A program made the position numbers and the translations under genes. A stretch of DNA of 64,000 bases from Cellulosilyticum sp. (lineage in GTDB: Bacteria > Bacillota > Clostridia > Lachnospirales > Cellulosilyticaceae), in the NCBI GenBank assembly GCA_017941635.1, contig JAGAVZ010000255.1, positions 1 through 64,000 on the forward strand. The letters are read 5' to 3'. Below are positions 1-9,459 of the stretch, piece after piece. Each line of letters opens with the position of its first letter. Position 1 is the stretch's first letter. The notes beneath the pieces were generated by a model. That model did no database searches and was not told the DNA's origin. It saw only the letters and a list, made by a program, of their open reading frames with translations.

Positions 1-414
1 GCATGTAAAAACTATGATGGAGATGTTATGAGTGATATGATTTCATCTGCATTTGGTTCACTTGCTATGATGACTTCTGTTCTTGTATCTCCACAAGGTT
101 ACTATGAATATGAAGCTGCTCACGGAACAGTTCAACGCCACTACTATAAACACCTTAAAGGCGAAGAAACATCAACAAACTCAATTGCAACAATCTTTGC
201 ATGGACTGGTGCTCTTAGAAAACGTGGCGAGTTAGACAATATTCCTGAGCTTTGCACATTTGCTGATAAACTTGAAAAAGCAAGCTTACAAACCATTGAA
301 GAAGGTAAAATGACTAAAGACTTAGCCCTTATCACAACTATCCAAAATCCAGTTGTTTTAAATAGTGAAAACTTTATTAAAGCAATCCGTAGCACTTTAG
401 AGGCTATGTTATAA
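1..414 (+). CDS. icd: NADP-dependent isocitrate dehydrogenase, C-terminal part
   Basis: This is the 3' end of an isocitrate dehydrogenase gene that begins before the window. The reading frame is open from base 1 and encodes about 137 residues. The segment [10 protein letters not shown] followed by [17 protein letters not shown] is characteristic of the homodimeric NADP-dependent enzyme (about 400 residues in full), which converts isocitrate to 2-oxoglutarate and CO2. The EAAHGT motif contributes to cofactor binding in this family. The active-site N-terminal half is outside the window. A strong hairpin terminator follows directly, so the gene ends its transcription unit here. Confidence 0.93.
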   Translation, partial: ACKNYDGDVMSDMISSAFGSLAMMTSVLVSPQGYYEYEAAHGTVQRHYYKHLKGEETSTNSIATIFAWTGALRKRGELDNIPELCTFADKLEKASLQTIEEGKMTKDLALITTIQNPVVLNSENFIKAIRSTLEAML

Positions 415-423
415 AAAAATAGT

Positions 424-466
424 GCCCTTGCCAATTTGCTTCATACTTAATGGCAAGGGCTTTTTT
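424..466 (+). terminator. Rho-independent terminator of icd
   Basis: The arms GCCCTTGCCA and TGGCAAGGGC form a 10-bp stem, followed by six T residues. It lies 10 bases after the icd stop codon. Confidence 0.9.
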
Positions 467-575
467 ATTGAACTACAATCTATCACTTATCTCCAATCTT
501 CTCCATTTATTTCAAGTCATTTTTATCTTATAAGTGTATATACTAAGTATAATGTTTCTATTTTGGAGGTTATAT

Positions 576-1466
576 ATGTCTAAAGATCCTAAATCTTGTC
601 TAGATTATACTCAGTTTCCTACTTCTTTTCCCCCTCAACATCAATCCTATCAACCTGGAAATGAGTTCGAAATGAATCCTTTACCTATTTTTGATGACCC
701 ATGCTACTTGGGCTGTAATCGACTTAAAGGCAAAGTTGCTTTAATTACAGGTGGAGATAGTGGAATTGGGCGTGCTGTTGCAGTTGCTTTTGCCAAGGAA
801 GGTGCTAAACTTGCCATCTCTTATCTTTGTGAGGAAGAAGATGCAAATCAAACAAAGGCAATCATTGAAAGTTATGGTGGAGAATGTTTACTACTTCCTG
901 GAGATATTAGAAGCAAAGACTTTTGTCAGAGCTTAGCCAAATCCACTTATGACCATTATGGCGCTCTAGATGTTCTAATTAATAATGCAGCCGTTCAATT
1001 TCCTCAAGATGATTTCCAAAACATCTCAGAAGAACAATTAAAAACAACTTTTGAGATTAATGTTTTTCCAATCTTTTATTTAACCCAAGCGGCACTTTGC
1101 TATATGAAATCTGGCAGTAGCATTATTAATACCACTTCTATTACTGCCTATGAAGGCCACGATCAGCTTATTGATTACTCATCAACTAAAGGTGCTATTG
1201 TTTCCTTTACACGTTCCTTATCTCAATCACTTGTGAGCAAAGGTATTCGTGTTAATGCTGTTGCTCCTGGTCCAATCTGGACTCCATTAATTGTTTCTTC
1301 TTTCTCCAAAGATGAGGTTGCGAAATTTGGTCAAAGTTCACCTATGAAACGTGCTGGTCAACCTGTGGAACTTGCTCCAAGTTATGTTTATCTCGCATCT
1401 AATGATGCCTCTTATGTGACAGGTCAGGTTCTTCATGTAAATGGTGGTACTATTGTAGATAGCTAA
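576..1466 (+). CDS. short-chain dehydrogenase/reductase (general stress protein 39-like)
   Basis: The product is a 296-residue SDR-family oxidoreductase. An N-terminal extension of about 45 residues precedes the Rossmann domain, as in the Bacillus YdaD/YhdF group. The dinucleotide-binding motif TGGDSGIG, the NNAA motif (INNAAVQF) and the catalytic Ser with YSSTK are all present, so it should be an active NAD(P)-dependent reductase; the substrate cannot be read from sequence. I chose ATG 576 because GGAGGT lies 5 bases upstream; an in-frame ATG 14 codons earlier has no ribosome site. It stands alone between terminators. Confidence 0.9.
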   Translation: MSKDPKSCLDYTQFPTSFPPQHQSYQPGNEFEMNPLPIFDDPCYLGCNRLKGKVALITGGDSGIGRAVAVAFAKEGAKLAISYLCEEEDANQTKAIIESYGGECLLLPGDIRSKDFCQSLAKSTYDHYGALDVLINNAAVQFPQDDFQNISEEQLKTTFEINVFPIFYLTQAALCYMKSGSSIINTTSITAYEGHDQLIDYSSTKGAIVSFTRSLSQSLVSKGIRVNAVAPGPIWTPLIVSSFSKDEVAKFGQSSPMKRAGQPVELAPSYVYLASNDASYVTGQVLHVNGGTIVDS

Positions 1467-1526
1467 GATGTTCGACTCTCATCTATTTGCAAACGCACCA
1501 AAGCATTCTGAGAATGATGCTTTCTA

Positions 1527-1574
1527 TTAAATAGGGCTGCATGCTAATTACTTTAGCAAAGCAGCCCTATTTAA
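1527..1574. terminator. long perfect hairpin after the SDR gene
   Basis: Two 14-bp arms at 1527-1540 and 1561-1574 are perfect inverted repeats, and the loop holds a second pair of arms (TGCTAA/TTAGCA), so nearly the whole segment can fold. There is only a weak T tract on either side. It probably ends SDR transcription or protects the 3' end. Confidence 0.6.
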
Positions 1575-1603
1575 TAATGATCATTTAAAACTCTATATCA
1601 TAT

Positions 1604-1653
1604 CAAAAAGGACTTGGTAATAATTAAATATATCCATTCATACCAAATCCTTT
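1604..1653 (-). terminator. Rho-independent terminator of the CLC gene
   Basis: On the minus strand AAAGGATTTGGTA pairs with TACCAAGTCCTTT with one mismatch and runs into a T tract. It starts 9 bases after the CLC stop codon. Confidence 0.8.
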
Positions 1654-1661
1654 ATCATAAT

Positions 1662-2876
1662 TCATTCAAAATGATATCTTTTTTGAGCCGTATAAATACT
1701 CTTATTTCCATTAAAGGTATGTGCAATTGCACATACAATAGCAAAATATAAAACATACTCTGTTCCAAATACCTCTACACCAATTAGTATTGGCGATAAG
1801 AAAGTATTGGTGGCACTTGCAAAAACCGCAACATAACCTAGAGCTGCTGAAAATACAATAGGTAGTCCTAAAAGCTTAGCCAATACCACCCCTAAGCTTG
1901 TACCAATGGCAAATAAAGGGGTAACTTCCCCGCCTTGATACCCTACGCCTAATGTTAAAACTGTCAGTATAAGCTTTAAGAGCCAATCATACCAGTAAAT
2001 AGTTCGGCCCTCAAAGCTTTCATTCACTAAATTAGTTCCCAAACCACAGTACCTTCCTTTATGAAGTAAAAAGAAAAGTATAGCTAAAATACATCCTACA
2101 ATAAAGATTCGTTTTACAGGATTGTCTATTTTTTTGTTCAAATACTTCTTTGTAGCCACTAAAAAATGAGTAAAACAACCGCCTACAATACCAAAAATGA
2201 TACCACTCACAATCAATTTAAGAATTAAAGAAAAAGAAATCACTAGAGTGGGGTCTAGTGGTACCACAAATTTCTCTAATCCTAGTAAATGAGAGGTGTA
2301 GCTCGCAAAGCAAGCTGCTACCAGAGCAGGTAAGAGTGCCTCATACTGTAGTGCGCCTGCCACTAATACCTCTAATGCAAAAAAAGTAGCGGCAATAGGC
2401 GTTTGAAATAATCCACCAAATCCGGCTGCCATACCTACAATCAAAAAAATTCTATAGCCGTCTTTTATACGAATAGGCCTACTTAGTATATTGGCTACTG
2501 TCCCACCTAATTGAACGGAAACACCTTCTCTCCCTGCACTTCCTCCAAACAAATGTGTCATCCATGTGGTCAGAATAACTAGAGGAATTAATCGCTTTTG
2601 AATCACTGTGTTTTTGCCAAATCCTGTTTGAAAAATCAGCGTCATCCCCTGTGAAGATTGTTTACCAAAATGCGTATAAAGTAGCATAATAATGACCCCT
2701 GCTACAGGGAAAAAAGGCAAAACAAAGAGTAAATGTTCTTCTCTAAAATTGGATACCAATAGGAGTCCTTTGCCAAAAATTGTATCAATACCACCCACAC
2801 AGATACCAATAAATATACTCACAACTATTGCAATAAATAATTCTTTATACCGCTCTAACATTTCATTCAAACTCAT
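1662..2876 (-). CDS. CLC-family anion transporter, probable fluoride (CLC-F) type
   Basis: This 404-residue polytopic membrane protein has the CLC signature GGSAGREG near residue 115, including the gating glutamate, and GYQGGEVTPLF near residue 310. The context THLFGGSAGREGVSVQ resembles the CLC-F branch, which exports fluoride in exchange for protons. The usual GSGIP chloride-selectivity motif is absent; the corresponding stretch is SSQGMTLI with Met78, as in some CLC-F proteins. I see no fluoride riboswitch upstream. ATG 2876 has AAAGGA upstream and is preferred over a GTG two codons earlier at 2879. The assignment to CLC is firm, the fluoride specificity is inferred. Confidence 0.85.
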   Translation of the reverse strand: MSLNEMLERYKELFIAIVVSIFIGICVGGIDTIFGKGLLLVSNFREEHLLFVLPFFPVAGVIIMLLYTHFGKQSSQGMTLIFQTGFGKNTVIQKRLIPLVILTTWMTHLFGGSAGREGVSVQLGGTVANILSRPIRIKDGYRIFLIVGMAAGFGGLFQTPIAATFFALEVLVAGALQYEALLPALVAACFASYTSHLLGLEKFVVPLDPTLVISFSLILKLIVSGIIFGIVGGCFTHFLVATKKYLNKKIDNPVKRIFIVGCILAILFFLLHKGRYCGLGTNLVNESFEGRTIYWYDWLLKLILTVLTLGVGYQGGEVTPLFAIGTSLGVVLAKLLGLPIVFSAALGYVAVFASATNTFLSPILIGVEVFGTEYVLYFAIVCAIAHTFNGNKSIYTAQKRYHFE

Positions 2877-2964
2877 CACTTCCTTTAAGATTATTATAGC
2901 TAGTTCGCTAAAAACTTATTTATGCTTACTAACCAATTCTTTATTTTAAAGAAGAATGATCAAT

Positions 2965-3003
2965 AAAAGGATTGTGCATGAACTTATTTCAAACACAATC
3001 CTC
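2965..3003 (-). terminator. terminator of the FAD oxidase gene
   Basis: On the minus strand AGGATTGTG and CACAATCCT form a 9-bp stem followed by TTTTATT, about 70 bases after the oxidase stop codon. Confidence 0.75.
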
Positions 3004-3074
3004 AGCTTTATTACCTATTTATATAATAACTCGCTTATATACTCTAATTATATCACTTGCTTATCATAATTTAC

Positions 3075-4448
3075 TTATAAGCTTTGTTCAAATGTAAACA
3101 CCCCATGCATATCATACTGCTTTCTAATCTGTTCTAACTTTGCTTGATGCTCACTATAGTAAGCCTTTTTATAATCTCTGATTTCTCCTGCTGGGAAATT
3201 CACAAAAGAACCTGCTGTCATCTCTTCAATCTTAGGAAAACGTTCTTTAAACCATTCTCTATTTTCCTTACGATATTGGTTATCTTCCCATACAGTTTGT
3301 ATGCCTAAAATATATAAACTATCTCTATAATAGAAAGATGAATCTTCTCTAGAACCTCTACTCATTTGGCCACCCATTCCATAGCAAGATAGTGCCATAA
3401 ATACAGAGCCTTCTGCTCTTTCTTCAATACAATCTAATGCACTATTCATTTGTTCTTCTGTAAGTGCCTTCGTTACAAAACGCCCCGATGACTTGTAATG
3501 TTCGTAGTCTGGATGCGCATCCTGTAACCAACGATTCATATCAATTACAGACATTGTTTTGACTGAAATATACAATTCTCGTCCCAACTGAACAAATGGT
3601 GCAATGATTTGGTGTGCTTCCTTTGCCTCTCCATAGTAAGCTCCAAGTAACAAAATACCTCTTCCTTTTTCTTTAGAATAGCTAAGGCTTAACTTAAAGT
3701 TCACTTCATCGCAAGCACTTTGGATGATTTCTTGATAGCATTTAAACATCTCAAGCTGGTCATTTCTTTGTACTTCATGATATTCAATTCGAATCAGCGT
3801 TGCTTTCTCTCTCTTAGCTGGCAGGCCAAAGCGAATACTTGTAACTACCCCAAATTGTCCACCACCACTTCCTTTAAGTGCCCAAAAAAGTTCTGGATTT
3901 TCATTACGATTTGCAATGACAACTTCACCATTTCCATCAATCATTCTAATTTCTTGTACTGCATCGCACCCTATGCCGAGTAGTCGGCCTGAGTATCCCC
4001 AACCACCACCAAGGGTATAACCTACTGCACCTACTGTTGGACAAGTTCCTCCTGGAAAAGGATAACCCTTTTGTGCAAGGAACTCATAAACCTCTCTATT
4101 TCTTGCACCTGCTTCAATAGTAAGTGTGCCTGCCTCTTCATCCATCATCATGCCATTCATTTGGCTAACATCAATAACAAATACATCATTCCCTGAAGAA
4201 TACCCATCATAATGATGTCCACCTGAACGAATACGAATGGCAATCTCATGCTTTCTTGCCCAAAGAATCGCATTTTTAATATCCTCTTCATTTTTACAAT
4301 AACAAATAATCAGCGGATACTTGTCAATCCCTCGATTCCACATCGTACGTGCATCTTCATATAAATCATCTTCTCTTGTTACAATTCTTCCTGTTAATCC
4401 TGTCAAATCTAATGCTTTGTTCATCTCTTTACTCATTGCTGTCTTCAC
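3075..4448 (-). CDS. FAD-linked oxidase, berberine-bridge (BBE) type
   Basis: The product is about 457 residues: an N-terminal FAD-binding_4 (PCMH) domain and a C-terminal BBE domain. His78 in SGGHHYDG and Cys136 in GGTCPTVG match the two residues that attach FAD covalently at both sides in this family, so a bicovalent flavin is predicted. Such enzymes oxidise sugars, oligosaccharides or other alcohols with oxygen; the substrate is unknown here. The start is uncertain: GTG 4448, ATG 4436 and ATG 4424 all lack a strong ribosome site. An oxygen-using oxidase is somewhat unexpected in an anaerobe-like genome. The gene is monocistronic with its own terminator. Confidence 0.87.
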   Translation of the reverse strand: MKTAMSKEMNKALDLTGLTGRIVTREDDLYEDARTMWNRGIDKYPLIICYCKNEEDIKNAILWARKHEIAIRIRSGGHHYDGYSSGNDVFVIDVSQMNGMMMDEEAGTLTIEAGARNREVYEFLAQKGYPFPGGTCPTVGAVGYTLGGGWGYSGRLLGIGCDAVQEIRMIDGNGEVVIANRNENPELFWALKGSGGGQFGVVTSIRFGLPAKREKATLIRIEYHEVQRNDQLEMFKCYQEIIQSACDEVNFKLSLSYSKEKGRGILLLGAYYGEAKEAHQIIAPFVQLGRELYISVKTMSVIDMNRWLQDAHPDYEHYKSSGRFVTKALTEEQMNSALDCIEERAEGSVFMALSCYGMGGQMSRGSREDSSFYYRDSLYILGIQTVWEDNQYRKENREWFKERFPKIEEMTAGSFVNFPAGEIRDYKKAYYSEHQAKLEQIRKQYDMHGVFTFEQSL

Positions 4449-4765
4449 TTTCTTGGTAGTCTTGTCTTATCTTATTTATTAGTCAGCTAAATCTTTCATT
4501 TACTTCATTATATCCTAAACGCTTTCACCTTATTTTTCAATATTAACTCTCTTACTCTTCATCATATTATTTTTAGTCTAAATCTATAACTCCCTTCTTG
4601 TACACCCCAAAGAGGTTTTACTCCCAACTTTTCTCATTGTCAATAAAAAAGCTCTCAATCATACTACTTAAATAGTATGGTTGAGAGCTTTTCATATACT
4701 CAATCTAAATTAAAATCTAAGTTTAACCTAATAAAGTTCTATCTGTTTCCCTTAAAAGGTTATTA
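4449..4765. other. intergenic region between the oxidase and GH3 genes
   Basis: This 317-base AT-rich stretch contains the GH3 terminator at 4646-4694 and presumably the oxidase promoter near 4450-4550. I see no coding sequence in it. Confidence 0.6.
4646..4694 (-). terminator. terminator of the GH3 gene
   Basis: The arms at 4651-4665 and 4674-4688 form a 15-bp stem with one G-T pair. On the minus strand the stem is followed by a run of six T residues. Confidence 0.88.
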
Positions 4766-6490
4766 TTATAATCTTGTATCCCAAGCACCACAGAATGCAT
4801 CGACTGGGCTCACACCTTTGAACTCAGATTTACCAGTAATTTTTTCAACGACTTGGCGAATGGCATCTTTTGTTGTGTTATAAGTGTTGATATAAGTTGG
4901 TACCATTGGTACGTCAATTAAGTGGAATGGGTTCGCAACAGAGATACATACTGTTGGAAGCTCTGTTACATACCATGGGATATCTGGACCCATTGGCATA
5001 CTCCAGTGTAAGCGACGTTCATTACTTTGAGAGAAGCCTGCTACGTTACATACCAACATAACAGCATCATATTTTGCTACATATTCAGTGATTGGTGTAG
5101 CCGCTAATAACTGTTTACCATTCATTTCTGTATTTGGGTCAAATGTAAACACTTCAAAGCCTGCTTTTTCTAATTCTGCTTTAAATAACTCTTCAATAGA
5201 ATCTCCTGCACCCATTTGTTTTGAACGGAAATCTGTCGTGTCAATACTATAAAGCATGATACGTTTGTGTGTTTCTGGTGTTAATGGTAATTGTGCTTTT
5301 GTATTTTTAACTAATGTGATAGATTCATCAATGATTTCATTCGCTTTTTTAATGTGTTCTTCACATCCAATTATTGATAAGTTTTCTTCTGATGGCATAA
5401 GTGTACCATTAGTAGCTTTTTCGTGAAGCTTAAGCATTGCTTTCATAGCAAGTACACGTTTTACAGCTTCGTCAAAACGTTCCTGTGATACTAATCCTGT
5501 TTCTAAACCTTTTTTGAAGAAGTTGATATCTTCTTCTTTATCTCTGTAGTAAAGAATCATATCACAACCAGCCTCAATCACACCTGGTACGAATTCACTT
5601 CTTTTTGCTTTAGATGTTAAACCAACCATGTGAGTTGCATCTGTAATAATAAGACCATTGAAACCTAATTGACCACGAAGTAAGTCTTTTAATAATTCAG
5701 GCGCCATTGTTGCAGGCATAATATCTTGATCTTTGATACCTGGACGTAATTTACGGCTGTATTCTGGAAGTTGGATGTGACCAATCATAATAGATTCCAT
5801 ACCTTGGTCAATTAAACCTTTGTAGATTTTACCAAATGAAGCATCCCATTCTTCTACTGTTTGATCGTTTACTGTTGTAACGATGTGTTGGTCTCTTTCA
5901 TCCAGACCATCACCTGGGAAGTGTTTCATACAACATGCCACACCTGCATCCTTTGCACCACGGTGATATTCTTTAGCCATTTCAAGTACGACTTCTGGGT
6001 CACTAGAGAAACATCTATCAGAAACAACGCAGTTTCTCCAGTTATAGTTTACATCTACGATAGGTGCAAATGTCCAGTTACATCCTACTGCTGCTGCTTC
6101 TTTACATCCGTGATAGCCTAAATAATATGCATTTTCTTTATTTTGCGTTGCACCAATAGCAACTGGGTTCCCTACTTGTGTTCCACCTTTTACAGCACCA
6201 TTTCCACCACCTTCAACGTTGGCAGCGATTAATGCTGGCACTTTACTTGTGTTTTGGATTGTAGCATTTTGTTTATATAAATCTTCTTTAGATAAGTTAT
6301 TATAACGGAATCCACCTTGGTGGTATTTTGTAATTTTCTCTTTAATCGTTTCTTCAGTATCGCCCCATAACATATCTACAAAGATTTGTCCGATTTTTTC
6401 ATCTAAGCTAAGGCTGTTAAAAGTTTCTTCTACCCATTTAATATCACTATCTGAAAGGTTAAATGGTTGTGCTTTAAAATCAATTGACAT
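4766..6490 (-). CDS. glycoside hydrolase family 3, beta-N-acetylglucosaminidase-like
   Basis: This 574-residue protein has a GH3 TIM-barrel (about residues 20-350) and a second alpha/beta domain (about 380-570). The motif KHFPGDG at 189-195 and Asp200-Gln-His202 match the loop that carries the His-Asp acid/base dyad in the NagZ-type branch of GH3, and Asp284 in IITDATHM is the expected nucleophile. This favours release of terminal N-acetylhexosamine over glucose. No signal peptide is visible, so it acts in the cytoplasm, for example on imported muropeptide or chitin fragments. AGGAGG lies 8 bases before ATG. The divergently transcribed AraC regulator next door is a plausible controller. Confidence 0.88.
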   Translation of the reverse strand: MSIDFKAQPFNLSDSDIKWVEETFNSLSLDEKIGQIFVDMLWGDTEETIKEKITKYHQGGFRYNNLSKEDLYKQNATIQNTSKVPALIAANVEGGGNGAVKGGTQVGNPVAIGATQNKENAYYLGYHGCKEAAAVGCNWTFAPIVDVNYNWRNCVVSDRCFSSDPEVVLEMAKEYHRGAKDAGVACCMKHFPGDGLDERDQHIVTTVNDQTVEEWDASFGKIYKGLIDQGMESIMIGHIQLPEYSRKLRPGIKDQDIMPATMAPELLKDLLRGQLGFNGLIITDATHMVGLTSKAKRSEFVPGVIEAGCDMILYYRDKEEDINFFKKGLETGLVSQERFDEAVKRVLAMKAMLKLHEKATNGTLMPSEENLSIIGCEEHIKKANEIIDESITLVKNTKAQLPLTPETHKRIMLYSIDTTDFRSKQMGAGDSIEELFKAELEKAGFEVFTFDPNTEMNGKQLLAATPITEYVAKYDAVMLVCNVAGFSQSNERRLHWSMPMGPDIPWYVTELPTVCISVANPFHLIDVPMVPTYINTYNTTKDAIRQVVEKITGKSEFKGVSPVDAFCGAWDTRL

Positions 6491-6813
6491 ATTTTATCCT
6501 CCTAGAAATTTCATTCTGTCACATATGCCACTTACAGTATTTGACTCATATCTTGGCATAAAATCCTTTAACAAGTGAATATAAATTCATCTCTCTTATT
6601 TGGATGAATCTATGTTTTCATTCGATGTAGATACTATAGATGTTTTTTCAAACCCTTGCATTGCGTTTTATGATATGACATTATTAAATCATGACTTATT
6701 TTTTAGAAATACTCTATTAATTTGTATCATATCAATAGACGTATCATCCTATAAGTCAGCCTACATCAAACTTGTATACAATATAATTAATATCACCCAA
6801 GGAGTCCCTTATT
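6491..6813. promoter_or_regulatory. divergent control region between GH3 and AraC genes
   Basis: This 323-base AT-rich region separates the two divergent start codons. A TATAAT at 6782-6787 sits close to the regulator start, but it has no good -35 partner. No long repeat convincingly matches the operator seen at 9281-9315. I see no gene here; one open frame (6600-6860) merely runs into the regulator in another frame. Confidence 0.4.
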
Positions 6814-8067
6814 ATGTACCATTTATCAGATACCCTATCACATCTTTCCAAGCTATGTGATATCATTCATACAACCACGGGATTGAATGTTGCCTTATTT
6901 GATGCCAACTATCAATCCCTTTTATTTTTAAGTCATATGAATTACCCTTTTTTAACCCATAAAGCCTATGCCAATTATCGTGACGAGGTAGAAGTGCATC
7001 TTGGCCACCTGACTTCATCAGCGGCCTATCTTCATCCTTTACCTGAAGTTGCACTCATTTATTATGATATCCGCATTCAGGTGACAGAAGATTTAGTCTT
7101 TTTCGCTTGTGTTGGCCCTGTTTTATCTGAAGTTTACTCTGAAGAACTGGTGCTTTCTATTGCCCATAAGCTTAAAGTTAGTCCAACGTTCAAAGAATCC
7201 TTTACCCTCTTTTATCGTTCGCTTCCTTACCTTGGTAAACATCTTTCAAATACTTTATGGCTAAGCTATCATTTATTAACCACTATGCCAGATGTCGGTG
7301 AAATCCCTACCATTTTGCCAACCTCAATAACTAGCCTAGATTCTACATCAACTCGACCTAAAATGGATATAAACTCCTTTATTTCTCATTCTAAAATTCA
7401 AATGAATTATCACCATGAGATTAAATGGAGAAATGCTATATCACGAGGCGATATTAGGGCTGCACAAAAAGCATATTCTCAGCTTTCTAGTAGTGGTTTT
7501 TTATATCGTACACCAACCAATCCACTACGTACCATGAAAAATATTTTATTTTCCTTAAATACCTTAAGCCGAGCTGCTGCTATTGATGGCGGTGCTGATG
7601 CCATTGAAGTGCATAAAACACATGACCTGTTTTCAATTCGCATTGAAAATGCAACAACTGCTTTAGAGACCAAACATCTAACTGCTAGCATCCTACCAAC
7701 TTATTGTCAATTAGTCATTAACTCACATACTAAGAACTTCTCCCCCATTGTTGCAAAAGCTATCAATTATCTTTATGCCCATTACAACACGCCTCTAAGC
7801 TTACAACTAGTTGCCGAAAAAATAGGCTGTAGCGAAGGTCATTTGTCTCGTATCTTCAAAAAGGAAACAGGTAAAACTCTAGGTGTTTATCTTAATGAGC
7901 TTCGTATTAAAGAAGCTTTGTCTATGCTTCGTTTAAATCTGGAAAGCATTTCAGATATTGCCCTTGCTGTGGGTTTTTCTTCTTATAACAAATTTAGTAT
8001 AGAGTTTAAGAAGTATACAGGACAATCTGCTACTGCTTATCTTAAAACCCTTAAAAATCACTCTTAA
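6814..8067 (+). CDS. AraC-family transcriptional regulator
   Basis: The 417-residue protein has a roughly 300-residue N-terminal sensing region of no family I can name and a C-terminal AraC/XylS DNA-binding domain with two helix-turn-helix units (about residues 315-412; for example LVAEKIGCSEGHLSRIFKKETG). AAGGAG lies 9 bases before ATG. It is divergent from the GH3 gene and so may control it. The regulator at 9460 has the same architecture and similar length, which suggests a local paralogous pair. No transmembrane segment is visible, so it should sense a cytoplasmic ligand. Confidence 0.9.
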   Translation: MYHLSDTLSHLSKLCDIIHTTTGLNVALFDANYQSLLFLSHMNYPFLTHKAYANYRDEVEVHLGHLTSSAAYLHPLPEVALIYYDIRIQVTEDLVFFACVGPVLSEVYSEELVLSIAHKLKVSPTFKESFTLFYRSLPYLGKHLSNTLWLSYHLLTTMPDVGEIPTILPTSITSLDSTSTRPKMDINSFISHSKIQMNYHHEIKWRNAISRGDIRAAQKAYSQLSSSGFLYRTPTNPLRTMKNILFSLNTLSRAAAIDGGADAIEVHKTHDLFSIRIENATTALETKHLTASILPTYCQLVINSHTKNFSPIVAKAINYLYAHYNTPLSLQLVAEKIGCSEGHLSRIFKKETGKTLGVYLNELRIKEALSMLRLNLESISDIALAVGFSSYNKFSIEFKKYTGQSATAYLKTLKNHS

Positions 8068-8093
8068 CTCTATTTACATTATTTTTATACATC

Positions 8094-8140
8094 AAAAAAG
8101 GTATGTTACAAAACCTCTTTACTTTGTAACATACCTTTTC
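8094..8140. terminator. bidirectional terminator between AraC and sugar kinase genes
   Basis: The arms AAAGGTATGTTACAAA and TTTGTAACATACCTTT form a 16-bp stem with A and T runs at the two ends, so it can serve both convergent genes. Confidence 0.9.
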
Positions 8141-8222
8141 ATTATATATTTGTAATCTCTATTTTATATTATTTACTTAATATTATACAATAGTCCCTCT
8201 AGGCTCCTTTTAAGCGTTTGAA

Positions 8223-9173
8223 TTAATAACGCTCATGAGATGCCATAAAGTCTTCTAATTCTGCTTTTATTGGAAGGAATTCATTATCCTCTTTAGAAGT
8301 TACCATACGTGCTCCAATGGCATTTCCTCTTGTAACAGCTTCTTCATAAGATAAACCATCTAATATTCCACTTAATACACCTGTTGCAAAACCATCGCCT
8401 GCACCAACAGTGTCCACGACTTTCTCAATTTTAAAGCCAGCTACCATTTTTTCTTCTTCTAAAGTTTTAAGATATGCGCCTTTTGCTCCATCTTTGATAA
8501 TAACGGCTTTTGCTCCGTTATTTAAGTAGAAGTCTGCAATTTCTTCTTTTGTTTCTTTACCTGTAAGCATTGCGCCTTCTTTGATACCAGGTAAAACAAT
8601 ATCGCACTTACTTGCGATATCATTGAGTACTTCTGCCATGTGGGCTTCACTTTTCCAAAGTTGTACACGAATATTTGGATCAAAAGTAACAAGCATATTG
8701 TTTGCTCTTGCTTTTTCAATAGCTGCATAAACTGCCTCACGGCTACTTTCTGAAAGCGCTGCTGTAATACCTGTAATATGAAGTACTTTTGCACCAGTAA
8801 AATCTGCGTTCTCAATATCTGTGCAAGATAACTGGCAAGCTGCTGAATTCTTTCTGAAATAATGTACTTTTGGATCGCCATCTTTTACTTTTGTCTTAAA
8901 ATAAAAGCCTGTAGAATAGTCTCCATCAAAAGTGATCTGGTCTGCTCCAATACCTTCTTTATGAATAATATTCTCAATATGACGACCAAATACATCGTCT
9001 CCTAAACGTGTAATATATGATACCTTATTCCCTAATCTTGATAGCCCGATACATACATTGAGTTCCGCACCTGCAATACCTTTTGAAAAACTTTCAATAT
9101 CAGTAAATTCACCTTCATTTTCAGCAATAAACACAATCATTGCTTCTCCAATTGTAATTAATTCTGTATTCAT
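8223..9173 (-). CDS. PfkB-family sugar kinase, 2-keto-3-deoxygluconate kinase-like
   Basis: This 316-residue ribokinase/PfkB protein begins MNTELITIGEAMIVF. It carries the N-terminal signature region (GAELNVCIGLSRLG) and the C-terminal ATP/active-site signature DTVGAGDGFATG with the catalytic Asp. The overall pattern is closest to 2-dehydro-3-deoxygluconokinases, but other sugar substrates are possible and no other uronate genes are nearby. An upstream in-frame ATG at 9221 lacks a ribosome site; ATG 9173 follows a GGAAAAG-like site. It is divergent from an AraC regulator, and the shared region carries an activator-type operator array (9281-9315). Confidence 0.86.
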   Translation of the reverse strand: MNTELITIGEAMIVFIAENEGEFTDIESFSKGIAGAELNVCIGLSRLGNKVSYITRLGDDVFGRHIENIIHKEGIGADQITFDGDYSTGFYFKTKVKDGDPKVHYFRKNSAACQLSCTDIENADFTGAKVLHITGITAALSESSREAVYAAIEKARANNMLVTFDPNIRVQLWKSEAHMAEVLNDIASKCDIVLPGIKEGAMLTGKETKEEIADFYLNNGAKAVIIKDGAKGAYLKTLEEEKMVAGFKIEKVVDTVGAGDGFATGVLSGILDGLSYEEAVTRGNAIGARMVTSKEDNEFLPIKAELEDFMASHERY

Positions 9174-9254
9174 TATCTTTTCCACTCTTTCACTTTCCGC
9201 CCTCATTATGTGCATTTGCATAAGTGTTAAGCTTCACTTATACATTATAAATAT

Positions 9255-9330
9255 ATTATAACCAAGAAAATGCTTTTCATTATTCACATATCCGTCTATA
9301 ATATTCACATATCCGACATTTATTATAGAC
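9255..9330 (-). promoter_or_regulatory. putative AraC-type operator and promoter of the sugar kinase
   Basis: The 14-base sequence TATTCACATATCCG occurs at 9281-9294 and again at 9302-9315, 21 bases apart and in the same orientation, which places both copies on one DNA face. A minus-strand TATAAT at 9260-9255 lies so that the nearer copy overlaps the expected -35 position. A perfect 9-bp inverted repeat, GTCTATAAT at 9294-9302 and ATTATAGAC at 9322-9330, overlaps the array. This arrangement is typical of AraC-family activation. Confidence 0.65.
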
Positions 9331-9459
9331 CAATAAATATAAAACTATTGATCTGAGTTTTCTACTAATATCAATTTAAAATTGTATCAGTAGAAATTAA
9401 AAAGATTGTATCTATATAAATCAATTTGACTACTAGATTAGACATCAAGGAGAATCACC

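Noticed and set aside
6600-6860. Plus-strand open frame of 86 codons upstream of the AraC gene
   Set aside because: It overlaps the start of the regulator in another frame and lacks a ribosome site.
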